Made by a program: the position numbers and the translations under genes. From the NCBI RefSeq assembly GCF_000428945.1, contig NZ_AUAX01000033.1:36365-100364 (forward strand): 64,000 nt of DNA. The letters are read 5' to 3'. Under the pieces are notes generated by a model. It did no database searches. It saw only the letters and a list, made by a program, of their open reading frames with translations, and had not been told where the DNA came from. Below, piece after piece: positions 26,807 to 33,994 of the stretch. Position 1 is the first letter of the stretch. Each line of letters starts with the position of its first letter. Source of the stretch: Hamadaea tsunoensis DSM 44101 (lineage in GTDB: Bacteria > Actinomycetota > Actinomycetes > Mycobacteriales > Micromonosporaceae).

Positions 26807-27451
26807 TCACGCAGTCGCGCTGACCGACCGCAGCAGCCGGTCGACTGCCGAGGGGTCACCGATCACGGCGGCCTCGCCCCGGTCGCGGGCGCCCGAAAGC
26901 GTCGACGGGTCGGCGAGCAGCGCGCTGAACGTCGCCGGGTTCGTACGCAGAGACGCCGCCGCCGTCGCGGGCTCGCCGGCCCGCACCTCGGCCCGCCCCG
27001 CGGTCAGTTCGACTGTCCATACTCGACCGTCGAGTTCGACGCGGCACGTCAGCGGGGGTGCCGCCGGGTCGGGCCGGGCGGCGAGGCCCAGGTAGAACAT
27101 CACGGAGGTCGCGCTGAGCGTGGCCGGCTCCGGCGGCTGCGGCGCGTCCATGCCCCAGTCGCTCAGCGCGAGCAGGACGGGCTCCAGCTTCCGGCCGCGG
27201 GCGGTCAGCTCGTAGACCTGGGGGCCGTCCGCAGGCGCCGCCGTACGGCTGATCACGCCGTTGTTCTCCAGCTCGCGCAACCGGTCGGACAGCAGGTTCG
27301 AACTGATGTTGGGCAGGGCGTGCCGCAGGTCGGAGAAGCGTTGCGGTGCGAAGTGCAGTTCGCGGACGACCAGCAGGGCCCAGCGCTCACCGACGACGTC
27401 GAGCGCCCGGGCGATCGCGCAGATGTCCCGGTAGCTGCGGCTGGTTGGCAT
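26807..27451 (-). CDS. HxlR-family transcriptional regulator with SCP2-like tail
   Basis: A 214-residue protein. The HxlR winged helix is at ~5-95 (CAIARALDVVGERWALLVVRELHFAPQRFSDLRHALPNISSNLLSDRLRELE). The C-terminal ~100 residues look like an SCP2-type sterol-carrier fold (WTVELTAGRAEVRAGEPATAAASLRTNPATFSALL), a recurrent combination likely used to bind a lipid-like effector. ATG at 27451 has GAGGAG 7 bp upstream. It is divergent from the SDR gene at 27562. Confidence 0.88.
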   Translation of the reverse strand: MPTSRSYRDICAIARALDVVGERWALLVVRELHFAPQRFSDLRHALPNISSNLLSDRLRELENNGVISRTAAPADGPQVYELTARGRKLEPVLLALSDWGMDAPQPPEPATLSATSVMFYLGLAARPDPAAPPLTCRVELDGRVWTVELTAGRAEVRAGEPATAAASLRTNPATFSALLADPSTLSGARDRGEAAVIGDPSAVDRLLRSVSATA

Positions 27452-27496
27452 GACCACTCTCCTCGTCCCGCGGGATCCTAAACCACCGCGTACGCC

Positions 27497-27530
27497 GGTT
27501 GTATTTAACAACCGACTGTGGTTAGTTTAA
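27497..27530. promoter_or_regulatory. Candidate HxlR binding region
   Basis: Direct half-sites GGTTGTATTTAA (27497-27508) and GGTTAGTTTAA (27520-27530), about two helical turns apart, in the AT-rich gap between HxlR and SDR genes. Confidence 0.5.
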
Positions 27531-27561
27531 TGCACCAGACATGATCATTGGGAGGGGAATC

Positions 27562-28386
27562 ATGAGCGGGTTGCTGCTGGAGAAGAAGACCGCGGTGATC
27601 TACGGCGGTGGGGGCGCGATCGGCGGGGCCGTCGCCCGGGTCTTCGCCCGGGAGGGCGCGCGGGTGTTCCTGGCCGGTCGGACGCAGGCGAGGCTCGACG
27701 CCGTCGCGGCCGACATCGCGGCCGCGGGCGCGACGGCCGAGACCGCCGCGGTCGAGACGGCAACGGTGGACGTCCTCGACGAAGAGGCCGTGCAGCGGCA
27801 CGCCGCCGCCGTGGCGGAGGCGGCCGGCGGGATCGACATCGCCCTGAACGCCACGAGCTTCATGCACGACCAGGGGACCCTGCTGGCGGACCTGTCGCTG
27901 GCGGAGTTCATGCGGCCGATCGACGACTTCCTGCGGTCGCTGTTCATCACCAGCAAGGCCGTGTCACGGCACATGGGCGGCGACCGGCCGGGCGTCGTGC
28001 TGACCCTGTCCGAGCCCGGCGCCAAGCTCGCCGTCGGCGGCATCCTGGGCCACGGCGTCAGCGCGGCCGGCAAGGAGGCGTTCTCGCGCCTGCTCGCGGC
28101 CGAGCTGGCCCCCGCCAACATCCGGGTCGTCGCCATCCGGCCGCACGCCGTCGCCGACGCGCCGGCCGCGGGCTCCTACACCGGGGAACTCTTCGCCAAG
28201 ATGGCGGCTGCGGGCGGGCAGTCCGTCCAGGAGTTCCTCGACGGCGGCATGGCATCGGGAACGCTGCTGCGGCGGCTGCCCACGCTCGCCGAGGTCGCGG
28301 AGACGGCCGCCTTCGTGGCGTCCGACCGCGCCGCGACGATGACCGGAACCGTGATCAACGTGTCCGGCGGGGCGCTGACGGACTGA
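27562..28386 (+). CDS. SDR-family oxidoreductase with altered active site
   Basis: A 274-residue protein. The nucleotide loop is VIYGGGGAIGGAVARVFAREGA and the C-terminal MTGTVINVSGGALTD is standard for classical SDRs. The YxxxK position reads SAAGK, with Ser in place of Tyr, so classical proton transfer is doubtful although K is retained. GGGAGGGG lies just before the ATG. The divergent HxlR gene is its likely repressor. A palindrome over the stop codon and a 14-bp hairpin follow. Confidence 0.83.
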   Translation: MSGLLLEKKTAVIYGGGGAIGGAVARVFAREGARVFLAGRTQARLDAVAADIAAAGATAETAAVETATVDVLDEEAVQRHAAAVAEAAGGIDIALNATSFMHDQGTLLADLSLAEFMRPIDDFLRSLFITSKAVSRHMGGDRPGVVLTLSEPGAKLAVGGILGHGVSAAGKEAFSRLLAAELAPANIRVVAIRPHAVADAPAAGSYTGELFAKMAAAGGQSVQEFLDGGMASGTLLRRLPTLAEVAETAAFVASDRAATMTGTVINVSGGALTD

Positions 28387-28444
28387 TCCGGCCGGATCAT
28401 CCTGCGCGACCGTCCGCGCGGGGCGATACACGCCCCGCGCGGAC
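28384..28444 (+). terminator. Palindrome and hairpin after SDR gene
   Basis: TGATCCGGCCGGATCA (28384-28399) is a perfect palindrome that includes the stop codon. Then 28412-28425 pairs with 28431-28444 (14 bp, core GTCCGCGCGGGGCG) around ATACA: a very stable terminator-type stem. Confidence 0.8.
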
Positions 28445-28475
28445 ATCACCCCCGCAGGTGGGGCACCCTGAGAGC

Positions 28476-29525
28476 ATGAGTACCGCGCTGCGGGCCGCCG
28501 GCCTCGCGGACATCACCGTCGCCCCGATGGCCGGCGGTCCCACCACCCCGGCGCTGGTCACCGGCGCCGCCCGGGCCGGCGCCGTCGGCTTCCTCGCCGC
28601 CGGGTACAAGACGCCCGCCGTCGTCGAGGACGAACTGCGCGCGGCGGCCGGCGTACCGCACGGGCTGAACATCTTCGTGCCCTCGCCCCCGCTCGCCGAT
28701 CCCCGGCCCATCGAGCACTACCGCACCGCGCTACAGCCCGAGGCCGACCGCTACGAGATCGACCTTCCGCCGGTACGCGTGGACGACGACGACTTCTTCG
28801 CCGACAAGGTCCAGTTGGCGGCCGCGTACGCGGTGCCGCTGGTCAGCTTCGCGTTCGGCGTACCGGACGCGGAATCGGTGCGGCTGCTGCGCGGAGCCGG
28901 CTGCGCGGTGCTGATCACGGTGACCTCCGCGCGGGAAGCGGCCGAGGCGCTGGCCGTCGAGCCGGACGGGCTCGTGGCCCAGGCGGGTACCGCCGGCGGG
29001 CACGCGTCCACCACGAACCCGGCCGGCTACACCGGGACCACGACGGCCGCCGAGGTGCTGGCGAGCGTACGCGCGATGACGGAACTCCCGGTCGTCGCGG
29101 CGGGCGGGACGGCGGGACCGGCCGACGTGCGGGCACTCCTCCGGGCCGGGGCCGCATCCGTCCAGTGTGGAACGTGGTTCCTCCTCGCCGACGAGGCCGG
29201 CACCCGACCGGCCCACCGCACGGCGCTCGTCGCCGGCAGCGCTGCCGGGACTGCTGCCGGGACTGCCGCCGGGACTGCTGCCGGGACCGTCGTCACCCGG
29301 GCGTTCACCGGCCAACCCGCGCGGGCGCTGCGCAACCGATTCACGGAGGCGTACTCGGAGATCGCGCCCATCGGCTATCCGGCCGTGCACCATCTGACGG
29401 CGCCGATCCGGGCGGCGGCCGCGGCGCGCGGCGACGCGCAGGCGCTCAACCTCTGGGCCGGCACCGGCTACGCGTCCATCCGCCCCGGCCCGGTCGCGGA
29501 TCTGGTGGCGGCTCTCCGGGACTGA
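28476..29525 (+). CDS. Nitronate monooxygenase / 2-nitropropane dioxygenase-like protein
   Basis: A 349-residue FMN TIM-barrel protein: ITVAPMAGGPTTPALV at the start, ALITVTSAREA-type strand, then AQAGTAGGHAST and VVAAGGTAGPADVRALLRAGAASVQCGTWFLL, which bind FMN and carry the active-site histidine. The family oxidises alkyl nitronates such as propionate 3-nitronate. A 4 x 12 bp minisatellite (29241-29288) inserts AAGT repeats in a late loop. ATG at 28476; an in-frame GTG at 28458 is an alternative. Confidence 0.88.
   Translation: MSTALRAAGLADITVAPMAGGPTTPALVTGAARAGAVGFLAAGYKTPAVVEDELRAAAGVPHGLNIFVPSPPLADPRPIEHYRTALQPEADRYEIDLPPVRVDDDDFFADKVQLAAAYAVPLVSFAFGVPDAESVRLLRGAGCAVLITVTSAREAAEALAVEPDGLVAQAGTAGGHASTTNPAGYTGTTTAAEVLASVRAMTELPVVAAGGTAGPADVRALLRAGAASVQCGTWFLLADEAGTRPAHRTALVAGSAAGTAAGTAAGTAAGTVVTRAFTGQPARALRNRFTEAYSEIAPIGYPAVHHLTAPIRAAAAARGDAQALNLWAGTGYASIRPGPVADLVAALRD
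29241..29288. repeat. 4 x 12 bp in-frame minisatellite
   Basis: GCTGCCGGGACT twice, then GCCGCCGGGACT and GCTGCCGGGACC; encodes AAGT repeats in the nitronate monooxygenase. Confidence 0.75.
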
Positions 29526-29678
29526 CATACGTGTAGGGGTGCAACGGTGACCGGGCGACGGCGGACGATGCGTCGCCCCACTCGCCTGGCAGTGGAGGCG
29601 CCGGAGCGAAGCGGAGGTGCCGGAGCGGTCTCCCGCGCGAGGAGCGGAGGTGAGATCGACGGACCCGGGACCCGAATG

Positions 29679-29702
29679 TGATCTTGAATTTGATCTTGAA
29701 TT
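29679..29702. repeat. 2 x 12 bp direct repeat before the LacI operator
   Basis: TGATCTTGAATT occurs twice in succession in an AT-rich stretch just upstream of the LacI-type palindrome; may supply promoter -35 elements. Confidence 0.6.
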
Positions 29703-29712
29703 GAGCTCTTCG

Positions 29713-29730
29713 CCTGAGAGCGCTCTCAGG
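29713..29730. promoter_or_regulatory. LacI-type operator
   Basis: CCTGAGAGCGCTCTCAGG is a perfect 18-bp palindrome 17 bp before the LacI-family start codon. Its GAGCGCTC core is the same as in CebR-type operators for plant-glycan genes of actinobacteria. Autoregulation is expected. Confidence 0.8.
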
Positions 29731-29746
29731 TCTAACCTTCAGCCCG

Positions 29747-30793
29747 ATGAGCAGATTCAAGCCGACGATCGAGGACGTCGCGCGGGCGGCGGGCGTCTCC
29801 CGCGCGACCGCCTCGCGCGTGGTCAACAACGCGCCGGGCGCCTCCGGACCGCTGCGCGACCGGGTGCACGCGGCCGTCGCCGAGCTGGGTTACCGGCCGA
29901 ACGAGGTGGCCCGGGCGCTGGCGTCCGGCCGGCCGCGGGCGGTCGACGTGGTCGCGGTCACCTACGGCCCCGGCATCGGCTGGCTCGGTACGCATCCCTA
30001 CTTCAGCCGCGTCCTGGCCGGGATGATGCCGGTGCTGGAGGGCGCGGGCGCCCAGTTGCGGCTGCACTCAGTAAGCCGGGACACAGGCTGTGGGGGCACA
30101 GGCGACGGGAACACAGGCGGACGGGAAGCGGCGGCCGCGGCGATCGACGAGATCGCGGCGAACGCCACGCTCGGTGCCGTGCTCGCCGACGTGACCCCGG
30201 ACCTGGCGACACGGTTCCTGCGCCGGTGCCGCCGGACCGTCTCGATGGTCCCGACCAGCTCCGCGGTGCCGGGCATGGAGGCCGACAACGTCGGCGGCGC
30301 GTACGCGGCCGTGCACGAGCTGTACCGCCTCGGCCGTCGCCGGATCGCCGCCATTCACGGGCCCGAGTTCAACCCGTGCGCGATCGACCGGCGTACCGGG
30401 TACCGGCGGGCGGTCGCGGAGCTGGGCCTCGGCGAGCACAGCGCGGACGGCGGCTTCCATCGCGAAGGCGGGTACGCGTCCGCCCGGACCCTGCTCGACC
30501 AGGACCCCGGCATCGACGCGATGTTCGTCGCCTGCGATCTGATGGCGGCCGGCGCCGTCCAGGCGATCACGGCGAGCGGCCGGCGCGTACCGCAGGACGT
30601 GAGCGTCATCGGTTTCGACGACAGCATCGCGGCCGTCTGCACCAATCCGCCGCTGACCACGATGCGGCTGCCGGTCGAGGAGATGGCCGCGGCCGCCGCA
30701 CGCCTGCTCCTGGAGGGCACGCCCGCGGCCGGATACCGGCAACGGTTCCCGGTCGACCTGGTCGTCCGGGCGAGCAGCGGGCACGGACAGTGA
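29747..30793 (+). CDS. LacI-family transcriptional regulator
   Basis: A 348-residue regulator: helix-turn-helix TIEDVARAAGVSRATASRVVNNAPG (residues 5-30), then the periplasmic-binding-protein-like effector domain ending SVIGFDDSIAAVCTNPPLTTMRLPVEEM. An insertion near residues 105-130 (GTGDGNTGGREAAAAA type) carries Gly/Thr repeats. It ends in a GTGA overlap with an MFS transporter gene, so the pair probably senses and moves a sugar or similar ligand. Confidence 0.92.
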   Translation: MSRFKPTIEDVARAAGVSRATASRVVNNAPGASGPLRDRVHAAVAELGYRPNEVARALASGRPRAVDVVAVTYGPGIGWLGTHPYFSRVLAGMMPVLEGAGAQLRLHSVSRDTGCGGTGDGNTGGREAAAAAIDEIAANATLGAVLADVTPDLATRFLRRCRRTVSMVPTSSAVPGMEADNVGGAYAAVHELYRLGRRRIAAIHGPEFNPCAIDRRTGYRRAVAELGLGEHSADGGFHREGGYASARTLLDQDPGIDAMFVACDLMAAGAVQAITASGRRVPQDVSVIGFDDSIAAVCTNPPLTTMRLPVEEMAAAAARLLLEGTPAAGYRQRFPVDLVVRASSGHGQ

Positions 30794-32007
30794 CTGACGT
30801 GGATCTCGCTCTCGACCCGCCGGTACGCACCTCGGCGCTCCGGCTCACCCTCGCGTCCCCGCTCTACGGCGGCGCCACCGCCGCCCTGTTCCTGTCCGGC
30901 CTCGGGTTCTCGGCGGCCGCCCCGCAGATCGCGTCGTTCCTCGTCGACGATCTCGGCGGCTCGCTGACCACGGCCGGCCTGTTCTACCTGACGAGCCTGA
31001 CCGCGCCGGTCGCCGGCTACCTCGTGGGCCGCCGCTCCGACCGCACCGGCGGCCGCCTCGGGCTGTTCCGCCTGTGTGCCGTGGCCGGGTTCGCGGGCTG
31101 GGCCGGGATCGCGTACTCGCCGTGGCTGTGGCTGCCCTACGTGATCAGCGCGGTCGTCCTCGGCTTCGCCGGAGCCGCGACGTCGCAGCTGTTCGCCGCG
31201 GTCCACGATGAGAGCCCCGGCAATGACGGCGGCCCCGGCAACGACGGCGTGGTGGCCGTGGTGCGGATGGCGCTCACCGCCGGGTGGGTCGTCGGGCCGG
31301 TCGCGGGCGCCTTCCTCGCCGCGCAGACCTCCCTGCGGACCATGCTGCTCGCGACCGCCCTGTGCACCCTCGCCCAGATCATTCCACTGGGGACACTGCG
31401 TACCCGGGCGGTCACCGTCGTCCGGGACCGGCCCGCGAGCCCCGGCCCGCGCGCGATGCTGCCGCTGCTGGCCTTCACCGGTCTCTACGTCCTCGTGTAC
31501 GCGGGTGAGCCCGTCAAGTACGCGTACCTGCCGATCTACATGCGCGAGCAGCTCGGCTTCCCGGCCGGGCTGAGCGGCGCGATCATCGGCATCCAGCCGC
31601 TGGTCGAGATCGTGCTGATGCCGCTCGCCGTGATCGTCGCCCGCCGGACGGGGATGATGCGCCTGATGGTCGCCGGCGCGGGCTTCGGCGTCGCGGCCAA
31701 CCTGTGCTTCGCGCTGTCCGGCAGCGCGGCGGGCCTGTTCGCCGGGCAGGTACTCATGGGCGGAGTGTGGGGCGTGTTCGCGGCGCTCGGGATCATCGTC
31801 GCGCAGCGGCTGCTGCCGACGGCGGTCGCGACGGCGTCGGCGGTCTTCCTCAGCTCGACCGCGCTCGCCTCGGCGATCGGCGGGGCGGCCGGGGGCCTCG
31901 GCGCGGCCGGGATCGGGCTGCCGCACGTCTTCCTCCTGCCCGCCTGCTTCGGCCTCGCCGCAGTGGCGGGCCTGGCCGCGATGACCCGCCGCTCACCCGC
32001 CCTCTGA
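30790..32007 (+). CDS. MFS transporter (sugar-efflux-like)
   Basis: A 405-residue transporter with about twelve membrane helices, the loop motif YLVGRRSDRTGGRLGLFR and EPVKYAYLPIYMREQL in the second half, which resemble the SetA/SotB-type sugar efflux group. The GTG start overlaps the stop of the LacI gene (GTGA), so both are translated from one mRNA under the palindromic operator at 29713. Confidence 0.87.
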   Translation: MTDVDLALDPPVRTSALRLTLASPLYGGATAALFLSGLGFSAAAPQIASFLVDDLGGSLTTAGLFYLTSLTAPVAGYLVGRRSDRTGGRLGLFRLCAVAGFAGWAGIAYSPWLWLPYVISAVVLGFAGAATSQLFAAVHDESPGNDGGPGNDGVVAVVRMALTAGWVVGPVAGAFLAAQTSLRTMLLATALCTLAQIIPLGTLRTRAVTVVRDRPASPGPRAMLPLLAFTGLYVLVYAGEPVKYAYLPIYMREQLGFPAGLSGAIIGIQPLVEIVLMPLAVIVARRTGMMRLMVAGAGFGVAANLCFALSGSAAGLFAGQVLMGGVWGVFAALGIIVAQRLLPTAVATASAVFLSSTALASAIGGAAGGLGAAGIGLPHVFLLPACFGLAAVAGLAAMTRRSPAL

Positions 32008-32008
32008 T

Positions 32009-32143
32009 CCCCGCCCCCTCGATCCCGGGCTCCGCCCGTCGCGCGGAGGCCCGTACACCATCGGGCTGACCGTCGGCGGCAGCGTCCCGGTCGGAGGCTT
32101 CGACCTCACCGTCACCTACCGCGCCAAGACCCCCTGGACCTGA
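32009..32143 (+). pseudogene. C-terminal gene remnant
   Basis: After the transporter stop, an open frame without a start reads GPYTIGLTVGGSVPVGGF then DLTVTYRAKTPWT and TGA (32141). It looks like the last beta strands of an exported protein rather than random sequence, so it is probably the end of a deleted gene. Confidence 0.4.
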
Positions 32144-32199
32144 GCGGTCGGCCACCCGGTGGCATCCTTCGGACGCCACCGGGCGCCGGTGTCTTTCGG

Positions 32200-32535
32200 C
32201 TACAGAGGATTGATCCGCTTGCGAAGCCGCACGACATCGTCCACTTCAACCGTCACGTCAAGCTGCACGACGTCATCCGGGGGTGCGTTGAACCGCACCC
32301 AGTAGAACTGGTCTTCCGAGCTTCCCGCGCCCTGCATCTGCCTGAACGTCAGCGGCTCGCCCGACGCCGTTACGGCCGAGCAGCTGATACGGGCCGGCGG
32401 CCCAGCGCTATGCGGCGCGGAGGCTATCCAGAGCCAAAGGTTCTTGGGGCTCTCCGCCACGGCGAGTATCTCGACGCCATCGCCCACGTCATCCTCGTGA
32501 TCGACTACAGTCCATTTACGCACGTCATGCAGCAC
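32200..32535 (-). CDS. Hypothetical protein, possibly the frameshifted second half of a larger gene
   Basis: About 111 residues from a GTG at 32535: VLHDVRKWTVVDHEDDVGDG, then WLWIASAPHSAGPPARISCSAVTASGEP and a C-terminal QLDVTVEVDDVVRLRKRINPL. No family recognised. There is no ribosome site, and it overlaps the end of the frame at 32525-32848 by 11 bp. A single frameshift would join the two into a ~215-residue beta-rich protein. Codon use and GC are lower than in flanking genes. Confidence 0.45.
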   Translation of the reverse strand: MLHDVRKWTVVDHEDDVGDGVEILAVAESPKNLWLWIASAPHSAGPPARISCSAVTASGEPLTFRQMQGAGSSEDQFYWVRFNAPPDDVVQLDVTVEVDDVVRLRKRINPL

Positions 32536-32848
32536 AGGGGAGAGTGTAGACCGAACCCCATCCCGGATAGGGGGTGAAGGGGTTCTGGTTGAAGCTCGCG
32601 TAGATCGCTGTTTCCCACCGCGTGTTTGTCGTTCCCAGGCAGGTCGTGAACCAGCTGTCACCGTCGCCCGAAGAGACCCTCTGGAAGAATTGGGTCTCCT
32701 CCAGGACCTTGTGCTCCCGGTCGCCTGTCCCCTGAAGGGTGTACAGCTCCAAGGTGAAGGTGAGCAGTCCGGTCGTGTCGCAGTCGATGCGCCCGCCATA
32801 GTGGACGCTGCCGTAGGTGCCGCCGGAGCTGGAGTAGCGAGGCGGTAG
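32525..32848 (-). pseudogene. N-terminally truncated hypothetical gene
   Basis: An open frame without a credible start reads YSSSGGTYGSVHYGGRIDC, TLELYTLQGTGDREHKVLEE, SWFTTCLGTTNTRWETAIYA and ends PGWGSVYTLPCAA. It resembles small secreted actinobacterial proteins with a cysteine pair, but the signal peptide is missing. Homology stops near 32850, where an oppositely oriented truncated gene begins. Confidence 0.45.
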
Positions 32849-32850
32849 CA

Positions 32851-33159
32851 GTGCGCGACCGCGAGGAGCGGCTTGGGGGAACGCTTGCAGCGAAGATCCG
32901 CGCCTCCTTGACGTACTATCGAAGCCTCGTAGAGCTCGATGGCTTCGAGCTTCGCCTACACCCCACGACGCTCTACAACAGCCTGTTCCGGTACGACGAC
33001 GACGTGTTGGCCAACTCGCACGTGTACGGTCAGCCGGCGAGTCTCAACCCCACGTGGCACGTGCGGCGTGTCGACGGCGGCGCGTTGTTCGGGCTCTACA
33101 GTGAGAGCTTTAACGCCGTATGGGAAACGGCGCTGCCGTGGCTCGGAACGGAGGTGTGA
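32851..33159 (+). pseudogene. C-terminal fragment of an XRE/DUF5919 regulator
   Basis: A 102-residue frame from GTG: VRDREERLGGTLAAKIRASL, TYYRSLVELDGFELRLHPTT and LYNSLFRYDDDVLANSHVYG match the end of helix-turn-helix regulators that carry a phospholipase-D-like DUF5919 domain (normally ~250 residues). The DNA-binding and first half of the effector domain are gone. A Nudix gene follows 7 bp later, the usual partner, so the operon lost its regulator head here. Confidence 0.6.
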
Positions 33160-33166
33160 CGACGTC

Positions 33167-33634
33167 ATGGGACGTATTGAATACTGGCACGATCCCTCCG
33201 CCCCCAAGGCAAACAGTCTCGTACCGGCCTGCGGAGTCCTAGCGATCAATCGAGATGGCCGCATACTGCTGCAACGACGGCGAGATACCGGGCAGTGGGC
33301 GCTTCCCATGGGCAAGATGGAAATCGGTGAATCACCAACCGCCTGTGCCGTGAGGGAGACGCTGGAGGAGACGGGCATCGAAGTCGAGCTGACAGGCCTC
33401 CTGGGGATCTTCTCGGACCCCACTCACATCGTGGCGTACACAGACGGCGAGGTGCGCCAGGAGTACGAGGTCACCTTTCTCGCCCGCCCGATCGCGGGTG
33501 ATCCAACCTCCAACGATGAAGCCAGCGAAGTGGGCTGGTTCCGCATCGACCAGATCGATGATCTTGATATCCATGGGACGATGCGCCGTCAGATCGCGCA
33601 CTACGTGAACGACACGATGCCACACTTTGACTAG
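33167..33634 (+). CDS. Nudix hydrolase
   Basis: A 155-residue pyrophosphohydrolase with a perfect Nudix box GKMEIGESPTACAVRETLEE followed by TGI (G-x5-E-x7-RE-x2-EE-x-G; about residues 46-68). The family cleaves nucleoside diphosphates linked to another moiety; the N-terminal IEYWHDPSAPKANSLVPACG is common in actinobacterial members next to XRE regulators. GGAGGTG lies 10 bp upstream. GC content is lower than the surroundings, consistent with a transferred segment from about 32.2 to 33.8 kb. Confidence 0.88.
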   Translation: MGRIEYWHDPSAPKANSLVPACGVLAINRDGRILLQRRRDTGQWALPMGKMEIGESPTACAVRETLEETGIEVELTGLLGIFSDPTHIVAYTDGEVRQEYEVTFLARPIAGDPTSNDEASEVGWFRIDQIDDLDIHGTMRRQIAHYVNDTMPHFD

Positions 33635-33994
33635 CGTGTGGCGAAGTCGGCCACAAATGTGCTCTCAGCTGCTAGAACTCGGGACCTTGGCGAGTGGCGG
33701 CGCCACCCCGGTGCCATGAAAAGGACGCCCTCAGCCATGATTGCCGTTCAGTACATGGTCCACGCCGTCGAGCCGGACCCCCTCCAGCGGTGAGCGAGGC
33801 TCCCGAGTACTCCAGGAAGCGGACAAAGATGCCAGCTGAGCGTCATCTAGTGTCTGGCTGAATTATGTTCAAGCAGCTCAAGGGCGATTCTCCAGAATCG
33901 CGGCCTGTGACGACGTGCGAATACCTGATCCGCGCGGGATCAAGAGGGTCGCGGGGCTGGCGTCGGCGGCCGTCGCGGGGCAAGCTGGTGGATC
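33635..33994. other. Intergenic region without a clear gene
   Basis: TGTGGC/GCCACA (33637-33642/33650-33655) is a weak hairpin after the Nudix gene. A 25-codon frame at 33716-33793 (MKRTPSAMIAVQYMVHAVEP start) has no ribosome site and is not called. Nothing else supported. Confidence 0.45.

Noticed and set aside
33716..33793. 25-codon frame after the Nudix gene
   Set aside because: No ribosome site or detectable family; likely chance.
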